Assembly: GCA_903844845.1 (NCBI GenBank)
Contig: CAIMVG010000009.1
Span: 62,001 to 126,000 of the forward strand
Reading direction: 5' to 3'
Source: an uncultured Dehalococcoidia bacterium
Lineage (GTDB): Bacteria; Chloroflexota; Dehalococcoidia; Dehalococcoidales; UBA1222
Length of the DNA: 64,000 bases
Part shown: positions 17,579 to 26,758 of the stretch, one piece after another
How the letters are laid out: each line of letters opens with the position of its first letter
Numbering within the stretch: position 1 is the stretch's first letter
Made by a program: the position numbers and the translations under genes
Notes under the pieces: model-generated
The model's database searches: none
Seen by the model: the letters and a program-made list of their open reading frames with translations, nothing else
What the model was told of the DNA's origin: nothing

Positions 17579-17807
17579 GTCAAACATCTACCTTTTGGTT
17601 CGCAGTTTTTAAGGGAATCAACGCATGGAGGTCGCCCAACTCCGCGAAAAAATGACTTCCAGGTAATATCTTGAGGAACGGGTAGAGGAATAGGCGTGTT
17701 GAAAGCCCTGTTTCTCTACTTTTGGTTGGCTCAGCTTCGTGGTAAAGTTCACATGCCTAGAGGTTATTGGAAACTGCGCTGACCGGATAACAGCCACGCC
17801 ACCAGAT

Positions 17808-17925
17808 TCTAGATCCCGGGTCTCAGCCCGGGAGGACAATGACGGGGCAGGAGTCAAGGATGGGGACGAGATTGCCGCGTCGCTCACGCTTTTCGCTATG
17901 AAAGCCGAATGACAAGACGGGGTTG
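17808..17925. repeat. REP-like intergenic repeat remnant
   Basis: Contains CCCGGG-TCTCAG-CCCGGG followed by GGACAATGACGGG, then GAGATTGCCGCGTCGCT and GAATGACAAGACGGGG. These phrases match the widespread class of intergenic elements built on paired CCCGGG arms and GAGATTGC...AATGAC ends. The copy here is degenerate. It fills the gap between marR and the end of acsE and may act as a transcript end. Confidence 0.5.
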
Positions 17926-17931
17926 GCGGTG

Positions 17932-18810
17932 TTAACTCTCGAGCCAGGCGTGAGAATAAAGAGCTTCACCCATCAGTACCCGCACCGTCTTAACGTACTT
18001 GATTTCATCGGGACTCAGGGAAGCTGTATCGATGTCCGCGCCGTCCATGGCCTTGTGGATTAGAGAGACGGTCCCCGGTTTGAGGCCGCGGGCGATCGCG
18101 ATAAGTTCGGGGTCGGTGGCATCGGCTATGGCGGAATACAAACCGCTGCGTTCGAGCATCACGAGATACGTGCGGTTGAGCCAGGGACGCAGGTGCGAAG
18201 GCGTGCCGTTGGAAACGTTGGACAACCCAACAATGGACTTGCAGCCGGGAGCGATTTCAGGAAGCATCTGAAAGAATTCCAAGCATGCCTTCACCTGGCT
18301 GATCTCGCCTGTAACGGGTGTCGCGATGGGATCGATCCATATGTCCTCGTTGGGTATGCCCATCTCGTTGAACTTGTAAACCAGGTCTACAGTCAGCATA
18401 CAGCGCTCGTTGACATCTCGAGGCATACCATCGACACCCCAAAGGAGGCCTATGACCTCCGAGTTAAATTTCTTCACTAGCGGCAGAATCTTTTCCAGCC
18501 GTTCAGGCTGGAGGGAAACCGAATTTACCAGAGCCCGCCCTTTGCATACCTTGAGGCCTGCCTCGGTGGCGTCGGGATTGGTGGTATCGAGAGAAAGGGG
18601 ACGGGAGGACACTTCCTGGACCGTCTGGACGAGCCACGGCATGAGCTCAGCCCCTGTTTTACGGGCAGGCCCTATATTGAGGTCGAGATAATCAACGCCC
18701 GCCGTGTCCTCATCCTGCGCCATTTTCCGGATGGGCGCGGCCTGCCGTTCTTTCATGGCAGGACCGAGGGTCTGGGACATGATGTTAATATTTTCACCCA
18801 CAAGAATCAT
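17932..18810 (-). CDS. acsE: Methyl-THF:corrinoid iron-sulfur protein methyltransferase AcsE
   Basis: Transfers the methyl group of 5-methyl-THF to the cob(I)amide of the AcsCD corrinoid protein. 292 aa, pterin-binding TIM barrel. Family features: the MILVGENINIMSQT start, DYLDLNIGPAR, PLSLDTTNPDA, SKVKF-like strands, and GLSNVSNGTP near residue 200, which binds pterin. The ATG at 18810 follows GTGAGGAAAAT; ten upstream codons in frame are probably not translated. Last gene of the Wood-Ljungdahl operon, 76 bp after acsC. Confidence 0.93.
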   Translation of the reverse strand: MILVGENINIMSQTLGPAMKERQAAPIRKMAQDEDTAGVDYLDLNIGPARKTGAELMPWLVQTVQEVSSRPLSLDTTNPDATEAGLKVCKGRALVNSVSLQPERLEKILPLVKKFNSEVIGLLWGVDGMPRDVNERCMLTVDLVYKFNEMGIPNEDIWIDPIATPVTGEISQVKACLEFFQMLPEIAPGCKSIVGLSNVSNGTPSHLRPWLNRTYLVMLERSGLYSAIADATDPELIAIARGLKPGTVSLIHKAMDGADIDTASLSPDEIKYVKTVRVLMGEALYSHAWLES

Positions 18811-18886
18811 ATTTTCCTCACAGATTGAAGTCCCGTGCACCGGTATCCAGAATATTTACACCGCATACAGCATGCGCTATTCAAAA

Positions 18887-20236
18887 TCAGGCAGTTTTCA
18901 AGTTTTTTAGGAAGGGAGGTATGTGAGCGCCTTCCCGGGGGCCGACTATAACCTGCCAGCCCGGGAGTTCCTCTTCAAGCCCCCCGCTTTCAGAGGCGAT
19001 ATATCCGGGGATGATTATCCTGCGGTGCTTGACCTTATCGGCGATACCGCTCTTTTTGATGAGCGGGGCGATAGTGTCGGCGCCGAATTTTCCGGCAGCC
19101 CACGCCGTCATCACCGATAGGCCTTCCGTGTCTTTCACAAGCAGGTAGCTTGGCACGCGCGAGTTCTCTATCTCCCCCGAGACGATGAAATACGTCAATG
19201 AAAAATTCGAGGTAATCAGCACGGGGGAATTCTCATCAGGCCCGCCGATGTCGTAGATACCTTCCGTGGTCGCAAGCGGCCTTTGGGGATCCGAATACAG
19301 GTTCATGCGAAGCACCAGTAACGGAAAGAGGGTTTCCCCCTGGAAATCGGAAAGAACGATGATGCCGCCGTATTTGGCGACGAACGTTGCGGCCACCAGT
19401 GCTTCTTTCATCGGATCGGCGGTCATTTCATTCGCCAGGACTATAGTGGGAAAGCCCAGCGGCCGAAATTTTTTGTTCAGGGCCAAACGGCGGATCATGA
19501 CCTGGTCATGCAGTGCCTGTTTGGGCGTTCCGGCGCCGGAATCTATGACGATATCTTTCACCCCGAGCTGGGCCAGTTTTTCCGTAAGCAAAGACAACTC
19601 TTCCAGACCCGGGGCCCTGGCTGCCAGCGGACAGCCGGTTTCTTTAGCAAGGGCAGCCATTTTTTCTGCATTATCCATAGTGGCGCAGTAGAGCAAGGGC
19701 CTCCGCTCGGCGCATGCTTTGAGGGCGGTTGCCATGATGTCGGGATTAGACGTCATAAGGATAATGCTCGCGTCGCTCTCGGATTTCACCCGCGATACCA
19801 GGCCGGTGAACCTGGCAGCATCTCCTGAATCGCATCTTAACGCGACCAGTTCCGGCCGGAGTTTAAGGCCTACCCTGATGTATGACAGTTCTTTGAAACG
19901 GGTCAGCCTTGCCCCGACTTCGGCCGTATCCATGACATCCGTGATGAGTATCGCGAGTCCGGGCGGGTTTTCAAAGCGTTTTTCGTGCCGGAACAGGACC
20001 GTTTCGCCGCCGACCTTGAGGGCACGTTCGCCGCTGCCGATGACCACAGGCCGTATCGGAGGGGCGGAGGCTTCCTCAAGTTTAGCCCGGGCTTCCGCTG
20101 TCACAAGGGGGCAAGCCGAGAGTTCCGCTTTACCCGCTGCCAGGCTCATGGCAAAAGCCAGGCATGTAGGGACACCGCATTTACCGCAGTTCGTTTTGGG
20201 CAGCAGCTTGAATATCTCTATTCCCGATAACGCCAT
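18887..20236 (-). CDS. acsC: Corrinoid/iron-sulfur protein large (gamma) subunit AcsC
   Basis: Large subunit of CoFeSP (449 aa), which carries the methyl group on cobalt from AcsE to AcsB. The N-terminal [4Fe-4S] domain has Cys17, Cys20, Cys25 and Cys42 in the CxxCGxPxC...C pattern, giving the low-potential cluster that reactivates cobalt. A TIM barrel follows, and the C-terminal domain (after about residue 310) is the Rossmann-like cobalamin-binding part. Cytoplasmic. It sits between acsB (60 bp upstream) and acsE. Confidence 0.94.
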   Translation of the reverse strand: MALSGIEIFKLLPKTNCGKCGVPTCLAFAMSLAAGKAELSACPLVTAEARAKLEEASAPPIRPVVIGSGERALKVGGETVLFRHEKRFENPPGLAILITDVMDTAEVGARLTRFKELSYIRVGLKLRPELVALRCDSGDAARFTGLVSRVKSESDASIILMTSNPDIMATALKACAERRPLLYCATMDNAEKMAALAKETGCPLAARAPGLEELSLLTEKLAQLGVKDIVIDSGAGTPKQALHDQVMIRRLALNKKFRPLGFPTIVLANEMTADPMKEALVAATFVAKYGGIIVLSDFQGETLFPLLVLRMNLYSDPQRPLATTEGIYDIGGPDENSPVLITSNFSLTYFIVSGEIENSRVPSYLLVKDTEGLSVMTAWAAGKFGADTIAPLIKKSGIADKVKHRRIIIPGYIASESGGLEEELPGWQVIVGPREGAHIPPFLKNLKTA

Positions 20237-20296
20237 GATGTTTCTCCCTTAAGTGATTTTCAGGCAATTGTTAAATATACACGTATTTTAACCGGA

Positions 20297-22501
20297 TTAC
20301 ATGATGGGTTCCATGGTGATAGCCGGATGCCCCTTCTCTGTCAGGAACGGCAGGATAGCTTCTTCGGTCGTGCCCACGGACTCATCGGCTATCATATCCA
20401 ACAGGTTCGGTATGCCTATTTCGACGGCCCTGGCGTTGAACCTGTCCCTTATCTCGTCCTTGAGCATCCTGGGCATCCAGACCAGCCGCTTGATACCGCC
20501 TTCTGAGGAGATGAATTTACGCTGGGCGACGTTGTACTTGCTGTGCCCTACGAAACCGGGCGTGCTGATACCGCCGCCGACAGTGCCTGCGAGGGTTGTG
20601 AATTTCATACCGGACGGCGTCATACCGGTGAATTCCCGGTTGACCGTCATCACCCCGTTGCACGTAGGCAGGATGGCGGCGATGCATTCCATGCAGCCGC
20701 AGGCGGTCGCAGGGTCAACGATGATGCTGTAAAAGTTGTAAGAAGGCATCTTGCCGCGCGACGCTTTAAAGATAAATTCGTTAACGCCTTTCCACTGCCC
20801 CAGGCGGGTGTCTATGGGTTCGCCTTTCGGCACCGGCTGGTTGGGGCCGGTGGGGTTTATCTCAAAAGAAGCCTTGCAGTCCATCCAGTTGTAGGAACCG
20901 CATAGGCCTGTGCGCTCCGGAGAGATCACGCAAACATGGCTGGGGGCGAAGGACTGGCAAAGAGTGCACGAATAATACGTATCTGTGGTTTCGTCGGTCA
21001 TGCCTTCCACGCGAGCATCGCGCAGCGCATACGCAGCTTTTGCCTGGGCAGACACCTCTTTTACCCCGGCATCTGTCGTATACAATTTCACCTGGAGCTT
21101 GTCGAAGATGCGCCCGAAGTCCTGGTGCAGCTTGGCGTGCAGTATGACGCCGATGTCCCGCAGCCGGAAACCTTTTTCTACAGCGGATTTGCTGACCCTG
21201 AGCCAGGCGATGTCGCGCTGGCCGATGTGCATCACTCCCTGTGCGTAATTAAGCAGATGGTGCACCTGCCTCTCCAGGATGGGCTCATAGTCGTCCTGCA
21301 TCTGCCGGCCTGCCACTTCCACGGCGATAGCCAGGGGGAGTTTTGTGCCTGCAGGAACGTCGGTTATTTCAGGACCGATAACTTCTATCCGGCCGTCTTC
21401 GACTTCTTCCATGCGTTTCGACGTGACCCATTCCACCATCTGAGTCCGGCCGCCGCCTGTTTCGAGGTAGATGTCATCACCGCGGACACGCTCTCCCTCG
21501 AATGCCGGGCCGTAAGCCACCGGGACGGGCACCTGGGTGACATTGACTTTGAGCCCTCGCACTTCAAGCGCCCTGGCGACGATCTTGTCATGAGGGACCC
21601 CTGATACGACGTGTTCGTAACTGCAGATCCCGGTGGGCAATACTTCCGGGATGCACGAATCCGCAATCACCGGGAACCCGAAATTGATGGCCCCGGCCGC
21701 ATTGGCGTACCACTCGTCCGACACATATCCCAGCGGCATCGCGAAAGCAAAGATGCGGTCTTTGTTATAGATGAGGTTGGCGCGGAAATCCCCGGGCTTG
21801 ATGCCGCCGAATGACATGGCCGCGCGAGCGGCGAAGCCCAGGGCAAAAACCGTTGCCGACACGTCGGGGCCGAAAGGGACGAGGCGCGTAGGCCATCCGA
21901 TCTGGACGCCGGCAGCCATCAACTGTTCGGCGAAGCGGTTTTCCTGGTTTTCGCCGCACATGAACACGTAAAGGTTCTTTTGCTGAAGTTCAATGGCGAT
22001 TTTAGCGGCGATTTCGGCCGTGGGCGCGGCGCCAAGCACCGCGGCAAAACCGGGCGCCGTACCGTCGACGAATTCAACCCCGCGCTTGCGCAGGATAACG
22101 TCGTCCGCGGCCCCCAGCCAGATGTTCCCTTCCTGGGGGTCCTCGGTTTTGGTGTAGAAATCCGGGGTTTCGAGATAACGGATAGCCTCTATAATTTCTT
22201 CAGCAAAGAGTGTCGCCATGCCTGCGTCGAGTGCCGGAGCCAGGTAAGGAAGCGGATGAAGTTCACGAACCGGAGGAGGCAACAAAAGGCGGCAGCGTTT
22301 TAAAACCGGCGCCATGTCATCCAGCTTTTCAACCTTGAGGCCCAGCATGGCATAAATTATCGGAAGGTAATAGGCGGTATTGGGAAAACCCACCGCCTGC
22401 CCGGGGCCCCATTTTGCGACCGCATCTTTGTACTTGTTCTCGGCACGCTCTATGATTTTGTAGGAACCCCTGATGGCTGCGGAAGCAATGATTTTTGACA
22501 T
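20297..22501 (-). CDS. acsB: Acetyl-CoA synthase (CODH/ACS beta subunit) AcsB
   Basis: Joins CO, the CoFeSP methyl group and CoA into acetyl-CoA at the Ni-containing A cluster. 734 aa, the full bacterial length, so the N-terminal domain that docks to CODH is present (archaeal forms lack it). A-cluster ligands are visible in the C-terminal third: CTLC near residue 513, then HVC and GLCGS, and CGCMEC near residue 600. Its ATG overlaps the acsA stop by one base (TGATG), so the two subunits are translationally coupled. Confidence 0.96.
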   Translation of the reverse strand: MSKIIASAAIRGSYKIIERAENKYKDAVAKWGPGQAVGFPNTAYYLPIIYAMLGLKVEKLDDMAPVLKRCRLLLPPPVRELHPLPYLAPALDAGMATLFAEEIIEAIRYLETPDFYTKTEDPQEGNIWLGAADDVILRKRGVEFVDGTAPGFAAVLGAAPTAEIAAKIAIELQQKNLYVFMCGENQENRFAEQLMAAGVQIGWPTRLVPFGPDVSATVFALGFAARAAMSFGGIKPGDFRANLIYNKDRIFAFAMPLGYVSDEWYANAAGAINFGFPVIADSCIPEVLPTGICSYEHVVSGVPHDKIVARALEVRGLKVNVTQVPVPVAYGPAFEGERVRGDDIYLETGGGRTQMVEWVTSKRMEEVEDGRIEVIGPEITDVPAGTKLPLAIAVEVAGRQMQDDYEPILERQVHHLLNYAQGVMHIGQRDIAWLRVSKSAVEKGFRLRDIGVILHAKLHQDFGRIFDKLQVKLYTTDAGVKEVSAQAKAAYALRDARVEGMTDETTDTYYSCTLCQSFAPSHVCVISPERTGLCGSYNWMDCKASFEINPTGPNQPVPKGEPIDTRLGQWKGVNEFIFKASRGKMPSYNFYSIIVDPATACGCMECIAAILPTCNGVMTVNREFTGMTPSGMKFTTLAGTVGGGISTPGFVGHSKYNVAQRKFISSEGGIKRLVWMPRMLKDEIRDRFNARAVEIGIPNLLDMIADESVGTTEEAILPFLTEKGHPAITMEPIM

Positions 22502-24468
22502 CAGACGGCCTCCATCGAGCGGCGCATCTCCATATCGAACAGCACCCTCTCCCTGGCTTTATCCAGGCCCAGTAGTTTGCGTTTTTTATCTATGTGATCG
22601 ATCATGAGTTTTGCCATGCGGATGGGGTCGGATTCGAAGCCCCACATGCCGCCGTAAACCGCCTCATATTCTTTGAAGAGGTAATCGGTGACTTCCCTGC
22701 TGCCGGTGGTGGGCCAGTTTACTCCGAAGACCGTGTAAACCCCGGAGCCCACGAAATATTGCCCGATGGAAAGCGCTTTTTCGCTCATCCATTCGGGCGC
22801 CGCGCCTGCAACCGGCAGGTCGGAAAGGTCGTCGCCCAATCCGCCGTCTTTTACCATGGCCGTGGCGGCGATAAGGATGCGGGCGTTATCGACACACGAG
22901 CCCATGTGCAGTACGGGCGGGATGCCGAGCGCCTCGCAAACGGAGCGCAGCCCGGGACCGGCTTCGGCGGCCGCTTCCGGGAGCATCAGGCCGGCTTTGG
23001 CGCACGCCATGGCCGAGCAACCGGTTTGAAGAACCAGCACGTCGTTCTTGATAAGTTCCCTGACCAGACGGACATGCACGTCGTCATGGGTCACACGGGC
23101 ATTATTGCATCCGACTACGCCGGCGACGCCGCGTATACGCCCGTTGATTATGTTTTCGTTAAGGGGACGGTACGAAGCGCGAAACAATCCACCCTGCAGG
23201 TAATTGATGGTCTCGTGGCTGAAACCCGCGATAAGGTCGGTCTTCACGTCCGGTATGCGCACGTTCTTGCCCCTGTTGGGGAAATTGTCGATGGCTGCGC
23301 GCAGGATTTTTCCGGCGGTTTCGGGAGCATGGTGCTCGTCAAAGTCGATATGCATGGCTCCCGTGATATGGGCACGCGGGTCGGTAGTGATGATTTTGGT
23401 GTGGTAGCACTCGGCCACATCCTGGATGCCCTGCATGATGCACTGCACGTCAACCACCAGCGCTTCAAGCGCCCCGGTGACGATAGCAAGTTCCTGCTGC
23501 AGGAAATTGCCGGCGATGGGAAGGCCGTGGCGCATCAATATCTCATTTGCAGTACAGCACATGCCTGCCAGGTTGATGCCTTTGGCGCCTTTGCTTTTTG
23601 CGTAGTCGATCAATTCGGGGTCCTGGGCCGCCACTGCGAGCATCTCGGCCAGGGCGGGCTCGTGCCCGTGAATTATCACGTTGACCTCGTCGGCTTTAAG
23701 CACGCCGAGGTTAATCTGGCTGAAGACAGGGGCGGGTGTGCCGAACATGATATCCTGAAGTTCGGTCGCGATCATGCTGCCGCCCCAGCCGTCTGCCAGT
23801 GCGGTCCTCATGCTCTGGGCCAGCAGGCTGCGGTAATCCTGGTCCACACCCATGTGTGTGCGGTGCATGCTTTCCACTACTTCGCGGTCGATGCCGCGCG
23901 GGGCAACCTCCAGTTTGCGCCAGAGTTCCCGGCGTTTGAGCGGCGCCCGGCGCGTCAGCCGGAGTTCGCCGTTCTGCTGGCCGAATTCCTGCATCGCCAG
24001 TTTACCGATGTCTATGGCGATAGCTTCATTGGTGCGGTTGCCGATCTCGACACCGAAATCCAGTGCCAGAGCCAGCAGCTTTTGTTCATCCTTGATGATA
24101 AATCCGGGAGCTTTGCCCTCAGCCGTCAGCAGGAAGGCTTCAACCACTTTGCGGGCGTGGTCGCTGTGAGCCGCGGACCCCGCCGCAATCATGCGTGTAA
24201 AGTTACGGGCAACGATCGTCTCCGCCGTCGCTCCGCAAACCCCCGTGCGCCGGGCCTTCTCTTCGGGCGTTTCATCCCTGTTCCTGGCGGCTGGAACACG
24301 GCAGGGCCCCATACTGCACATCCTGCAGCAGCTGCCTTCCTGTCCTATGGGGCAGGGTTTCATCTTTTCGGCGCGGTCGAAAGCTATCGACGCGCCGTCA
24401 ACCCTGGCCTTGGCTATCATCTCGTTGGTGGCGGGGTCGATACTCAGTTTACGTTCTTCTTCAGCCAT
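22501..24468 (-). CDS. acsA: Carbon monoxide dehydrogenase catalytic subunit AcsA/CooS
   Basis: Ni-Fe-S enzyme that interconverts CO2 and CO; here it supplies CO to AcsB. 655 aa. Cys39, Cys47/48, Cys51 and Cys56 in PCPIGQEGSCCRMCSMGPC are the D- and B-cluster ligands; His- and Cys-rich C-cluster segments follow (GHEPAL, GMCCTANE, GCSAMACAKAG). The start is ATG at 24468 with GAGGAG seven bases upstream; a Met seven codons earlier would put that Shine-Dalgarno inside the gene. It precedes acsB with a one-base overlap, as expected for a stoichiometric complex. Two cooC genes in the same operon serve Ni insertion. Confidence 0.95.
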   Translation of the reverse strand: MAEEERKLSIDPATNEMIAKARVDGASIAFDRAEKMKPCPIGQEGSCCRMCSMGPCRVPAARNRDETPEEKARRTGVCGATAETIVARNFTRMIAAGSAAHSDHARKVVEAFLLTAEGKAPGFIIKDEQKLLALALDFGVEIGNRTNEAIAIDIGKLAMQEFGQQNGELRLTRRAPLKRRELWRKLEVAPRGIDREVVESMHRTHMGVDQDYRSLLAQSMRTALADGWGGSMIATELQDIMFGTPAPVFSQINLGVLKADEVNVIIHGHEPALAEMLAVAAQDPELIDYAKSKGAKGINLAGMCCTANEILMRHGLPIAGNFLQQELAIVTGALEALVVDVQCIMQGIQDVAECYHTKIITTDPRAHITGAMHIDFDEHHAPETAGKILRAAIDNFPNRGKNVRIPDVKTDLIAGFSHETINYLQGGLFRASYRPLNENIINGRIRGVAGVVGCNNARVTHDDVHVRLVRELIKNDVLVLQTGCSAMACAKAGLMLPEAAAEAGPGLRSVCEALGIPPVLHMGSCVDNARILIAATAMVKDGGLGDDLSDLPVAGAAPEWMSEKALSIGQYFVGSGVYTVFGVNWPTTGSREVTDYLFKEYEAVYGGMWGFESDPIRMAKLMIDHIDKKRKLLGLDKARERVLFDMEMRRSMEAV

Positions 24469-24521
24469 TTGCTTCTCCTCTTTCACCATTCAACGGAGGT
24501 GCGGATGCCTTCTGGTACCCG

Positions 24522-24562
24522 GTTACTACCGGTAACATACCAGCCGGTGGAAGGGCACCGGC
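24522..24562 (-). promoter_or_regulatory. Tandem hairpins between acsD and acsA
   Basis: Two adjacent stems, GTTAC/GTAAC (24522-24536) and a 7-bp GCCGGTG/CACCGGC (24543-24562), in the 120-nt gap before acsA. Without a following T tract they do not look like a terminator; an mRNA-processing or stabilising role is possible. Confidence 0.4.
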
Positions 24563-24588
24563 CGGGGGAGGGATGTATCAGGATTGTT

Positions 24589-25536
24589 TCAGGACTGCGA
24601 CATATCTGTTATCATGCTTTTCACGAGTTTGATGGCTTCGGGATGCCTCATAACGGCCACGTCCCCGCCTGCCAGCAGTAAAGCCCATGCTGACATGGCT
24701 TCAAGTAAAATACCCCGCTTGCGGGAGTCTCCCAGTTTCGGGTCCAGTTCCGTCGCCATCTTGGCTTCTTTGCTTTTCCATGTTTCGCGGGCGACATTCA
24801 TGATTATGGGGGCGGCGAGCTTTTCATCCTGCTGGGTGAGGGCAGCCATACGGATGCGCTCTATCACAGAATAGCAGTACTCGATACCGTAACCGATGCT
24901 GGATACCGTGGGATCAAGCACCACCTGGTTGTCGGGCACACCCAGATTGCTCAAGAGGATGTTCAGTTGTTTCGCCAGGTTGATATCTATCGGAGAAGAA
25001 GCCGCGATAGTGTGCCCGTAGCCAAGTGCAACAGCGGCTATCTTTTTATAATCGCCTTCTTCCACAGGGCCGATGACCAGTTTTCGGTCTTGCACGGCTT
25101 CACAAACACGCCTCAGCACATCCGTGTCTTTCTCATGATTGGCTGTACCCCATACGATAAGCGGGACTTTGATGCCGTCTGAAACTTTTTTTACCGTCGC
25201 CGCGGCGGTCTCGGCATCTGCGTTGGCCCCGTTAGGGTCGGTGCTGGAAAGCTGGAGGCATATCATTTCCGCCCCGTAGTCCGCCACGCATTTCTGAGCC
25301 CAGGCCAGGGGGTCGGAGATGACCCCGTTAAACGGTTCAAGGGCGGCGGGGGCCCAGTCCTGCGGCGTCGAATCGTACACTTCCATGGCTATCCGTGGCA
25401 GGTTCGGCATCGTTCCTTCAAATGTAAAGAAAGGGTAACTGGTTTCGCCTCCGACCTTTATTGCAGTGTCACCGCTGCCGAGGGTTATTTCCTTGATTTT
25501 ACCGCTGTAAGTTAGTTTAGGTAGTTCCAGAGCCAT
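24589..25536 (-). CDS. acsD: Corrinoid/iron-sulfur protein small (delta) subunit AcsD
   Basis: Small subunit of CoFeSP (315 aa), a TIM barrel that caps the cobalamin held by AcsC. Features include YSGKIKEITLG near the start, VGGETSYPF, LQLSSTDPNG, and VVLDPTVSSIGYGIEYCYS in the C-terminal half. The start is ATG at 25536 with GGAGG at good spacing; four upstream codons overlap that site. It precedes acsA and lies next to a 70-residue orphan, separated from acsC by acsA and acsB. Confidence 0.93.
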   Translation of the reverse strand: MALELPKLTYSGKIKEITLGSGDTAIKVGGETSYPFFTFEGTMPNLPRIAMEVYDSTPQDWAPAALEPFNGVISDPLAWAQKCVADYGAEMICLQLSSTDPNGANADAETAAATVKKVSDGIKVPLIVWGTANHEKDTDVLRRVCEAVQDRKLVIGPVEEGDYKKIAAVALGYGHTIAASSPIDINLAKQLNILLSNLGVPDNQVVLDPTVSSIGYGIEYCYSVIERIRMAALTQQDEKLAAPIIMNVARETWKSKEAKMATELDPKLGDSRKRGILLEAMSAWALLLAGGDVAVMRHPEAIKLVKSMITDMSQS

Positions 25537-25637
25537 GTTTGCCTCCATATCGGCTTCTATCAGATCGAATACCAGAAATTCAATATCACTCGCCCGAATG
25601 AAATCCTATGGTCCATGATTTTGTTTTCAACAGCCTG

Positions 25638-25850
25638 TCACGCCGGTTTTTTACGTTTTTCGCTGCCCGGCCAATCTTTGCTGTACCAGTAGCGTTCCGC
25701 AGTTTCAAGGTATTTCATTTCTTCAGCACGCGTGCCGAGTTTCTGCCTCCAGCGCCCGTCGGCTTTCCCCTCAGGCTTGCCGGGTTCGAAGGTTTCACCC
25801 AGTACGGGGACGGTGCTGCCCGCACATGCGTTTTCTGCTTTTTCGTTCAT
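25638..25850 (-). CDS. Small uncharacterised protein in the Wood-Ljungdahl operon (70 aa)
   Basis: Short, charged, cytoplasmic protein lying 11 bp after folD and 101 bp before acsD, on the same strand and preceded by AGAGGT. One Cys near residue 9; the rest is rich in Glu, Lys and Gly, with aromatics grouped near KYLETAERYWYSKDW. I recognise no family. Position makes an accessory, assembly or regulatory role in CODH/ACS possible, but nothing in the sequence shows it. The intact frame and Shine-Dalgarno argue for a real gene. Confidence 0.65.
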   Translation of the reverse strand: MNEKAENACAGSTVPVLGETFEPGKPEGKADGRWRQKLGTRAEEMKYLETAERYWYSKDWPGSEKRKKPA

Positions 25851-25861
25851 AATGTACCTCT

Positions 25862-26749
25862 TCAGCCGAGCCCGGCCGCCATCCTGGCCGCTTTGACCGT
25901 ATTTGACATAAGCATCACTATCGTCATCGGCCCGACCCCTCCCGGAACCGGTGTGATGGCGCCGGCTTTTTCTTTGACTGAGGCAAAATCCACATCTCCT
26001 GCCAGTATGCGTTTGCCCTCCGGAGTCCGCCCGATTTCGTTTGTGCCGACGTCTATCACGACAGCTCCGTCTTTGACCATGTCCGCGGTGATGAACCAGG
26101 GTTTACCGATTGCAGCGATGAGTATGTCGGCGCGGCGGGTGTGTCCTCCGATGTCCCTGGTGGCGCTGTGGCATATGGTTACGGTTGAGTTGGCGCCCCT
26201 GGCTTTCTGCAAGAGGATATTGGCGATAGGTTTTCCGACGATGTTGCTGCGTCCCACCACAACTACCTCTGCTCCTTCGGTAACGATGCCGCTGCGCTCG
26301 AGCAGCACCTGGATGCCATGCGGGGTGCAGGGCAGGAAACCGGGTTCGCCGATGACCATGCGCCCCACGCTGACGGGGTGGAAACCATCGACGTCCTTGT
26401 CGGGGTCGATCGAGAAAAGTATCTTGCCTTCATCGATGTGTTTTGGCAGGGGCACCTGGACAAGGATCCCGTGTATCTTTGGATTGGCGTTGAGATTTTC
26501 CACCACTTCAAGAAGTTTGGCTTCCGATATGCCGGCGGGCAGGTCGATCCTCTCGGAGTAAATACCCAGGTTCTGGCACATCTTGACCTTGCTGGCAACA
26601 TAAACCTGTGAGGCAGGGTCTTCGCCAACCAGTACGGTAGCGAGTCCCGGCGTGATGCCGTGGAGGTTCTTAAGGTCCTCGACTTCCCTGCGGACTTCTT
26701 CGGTGATCTGGCGCGCTATGTCGGTTCCGTTTATGATCCTGGCTGTCAT
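25862..26749 (-). CDS. folD: Methylene-THF dehydrogenase/methenyl-THF cyclohydrolase FolD
   Basis: Bifunctional enzyme (295 aa) that closes formyl-THF to methenyl-THF and reduces it with NAD(P)H to methylene-THF, the middle of the methyl branch. Catalytic Lys lies in YVASKVKMCQNLGI; PLPKHIDEGKI is the folate-site motif; VVVGRSNIVGKP begins the dinucleotide-binding Rossmann fold; PVPGGVGPMTI near the C-terminus is the family signature. Ten bases separate it from cooC1. No separate cyclohydrolase (fchA) is seen, so FolD probably does both steps. Confidence 0.95.
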   Translation of the reverse strand: MTARIINGTDIARQITEEVRREVEDLKNLHGITPGLATVLVGEDPASQVYVASKVKMCQNLGIYSERIDLPAGISEAKLLEVVENLNANPKIHGILVQVPLPKHIDEGKILFSIDPDKDVDGFHPVSVGRMVIGEPGFLPCTPHGIQVLLERSGIVTEGAEVVVVGRSNIVGKPIANILLQKARGANSTVTICHSATRDIGGHTRRADILIAAIGKPWFITADMVKDGAVVIDVGTNEIGRTPEGKRILAGDVDFASVKEKAGAITPVPGGVGPMTIVMLMSNTVKAARMAAGLG

Positions 26750-26758
26750 ACTAACCCC

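Noticed and set aside
17618-17887. An 89-codon minus-strand frame after marR
   Set aside because: It covers the REP-like repeat and has no ribosome-binding site or family similarity.
22594-24681. A 695-codon open frame on the plus strand opposite acsA
   Set aside because: It is an antisense shadow produced by the codon bias of acsA; its sequence has no family resemblance and no ribosome-binding site.
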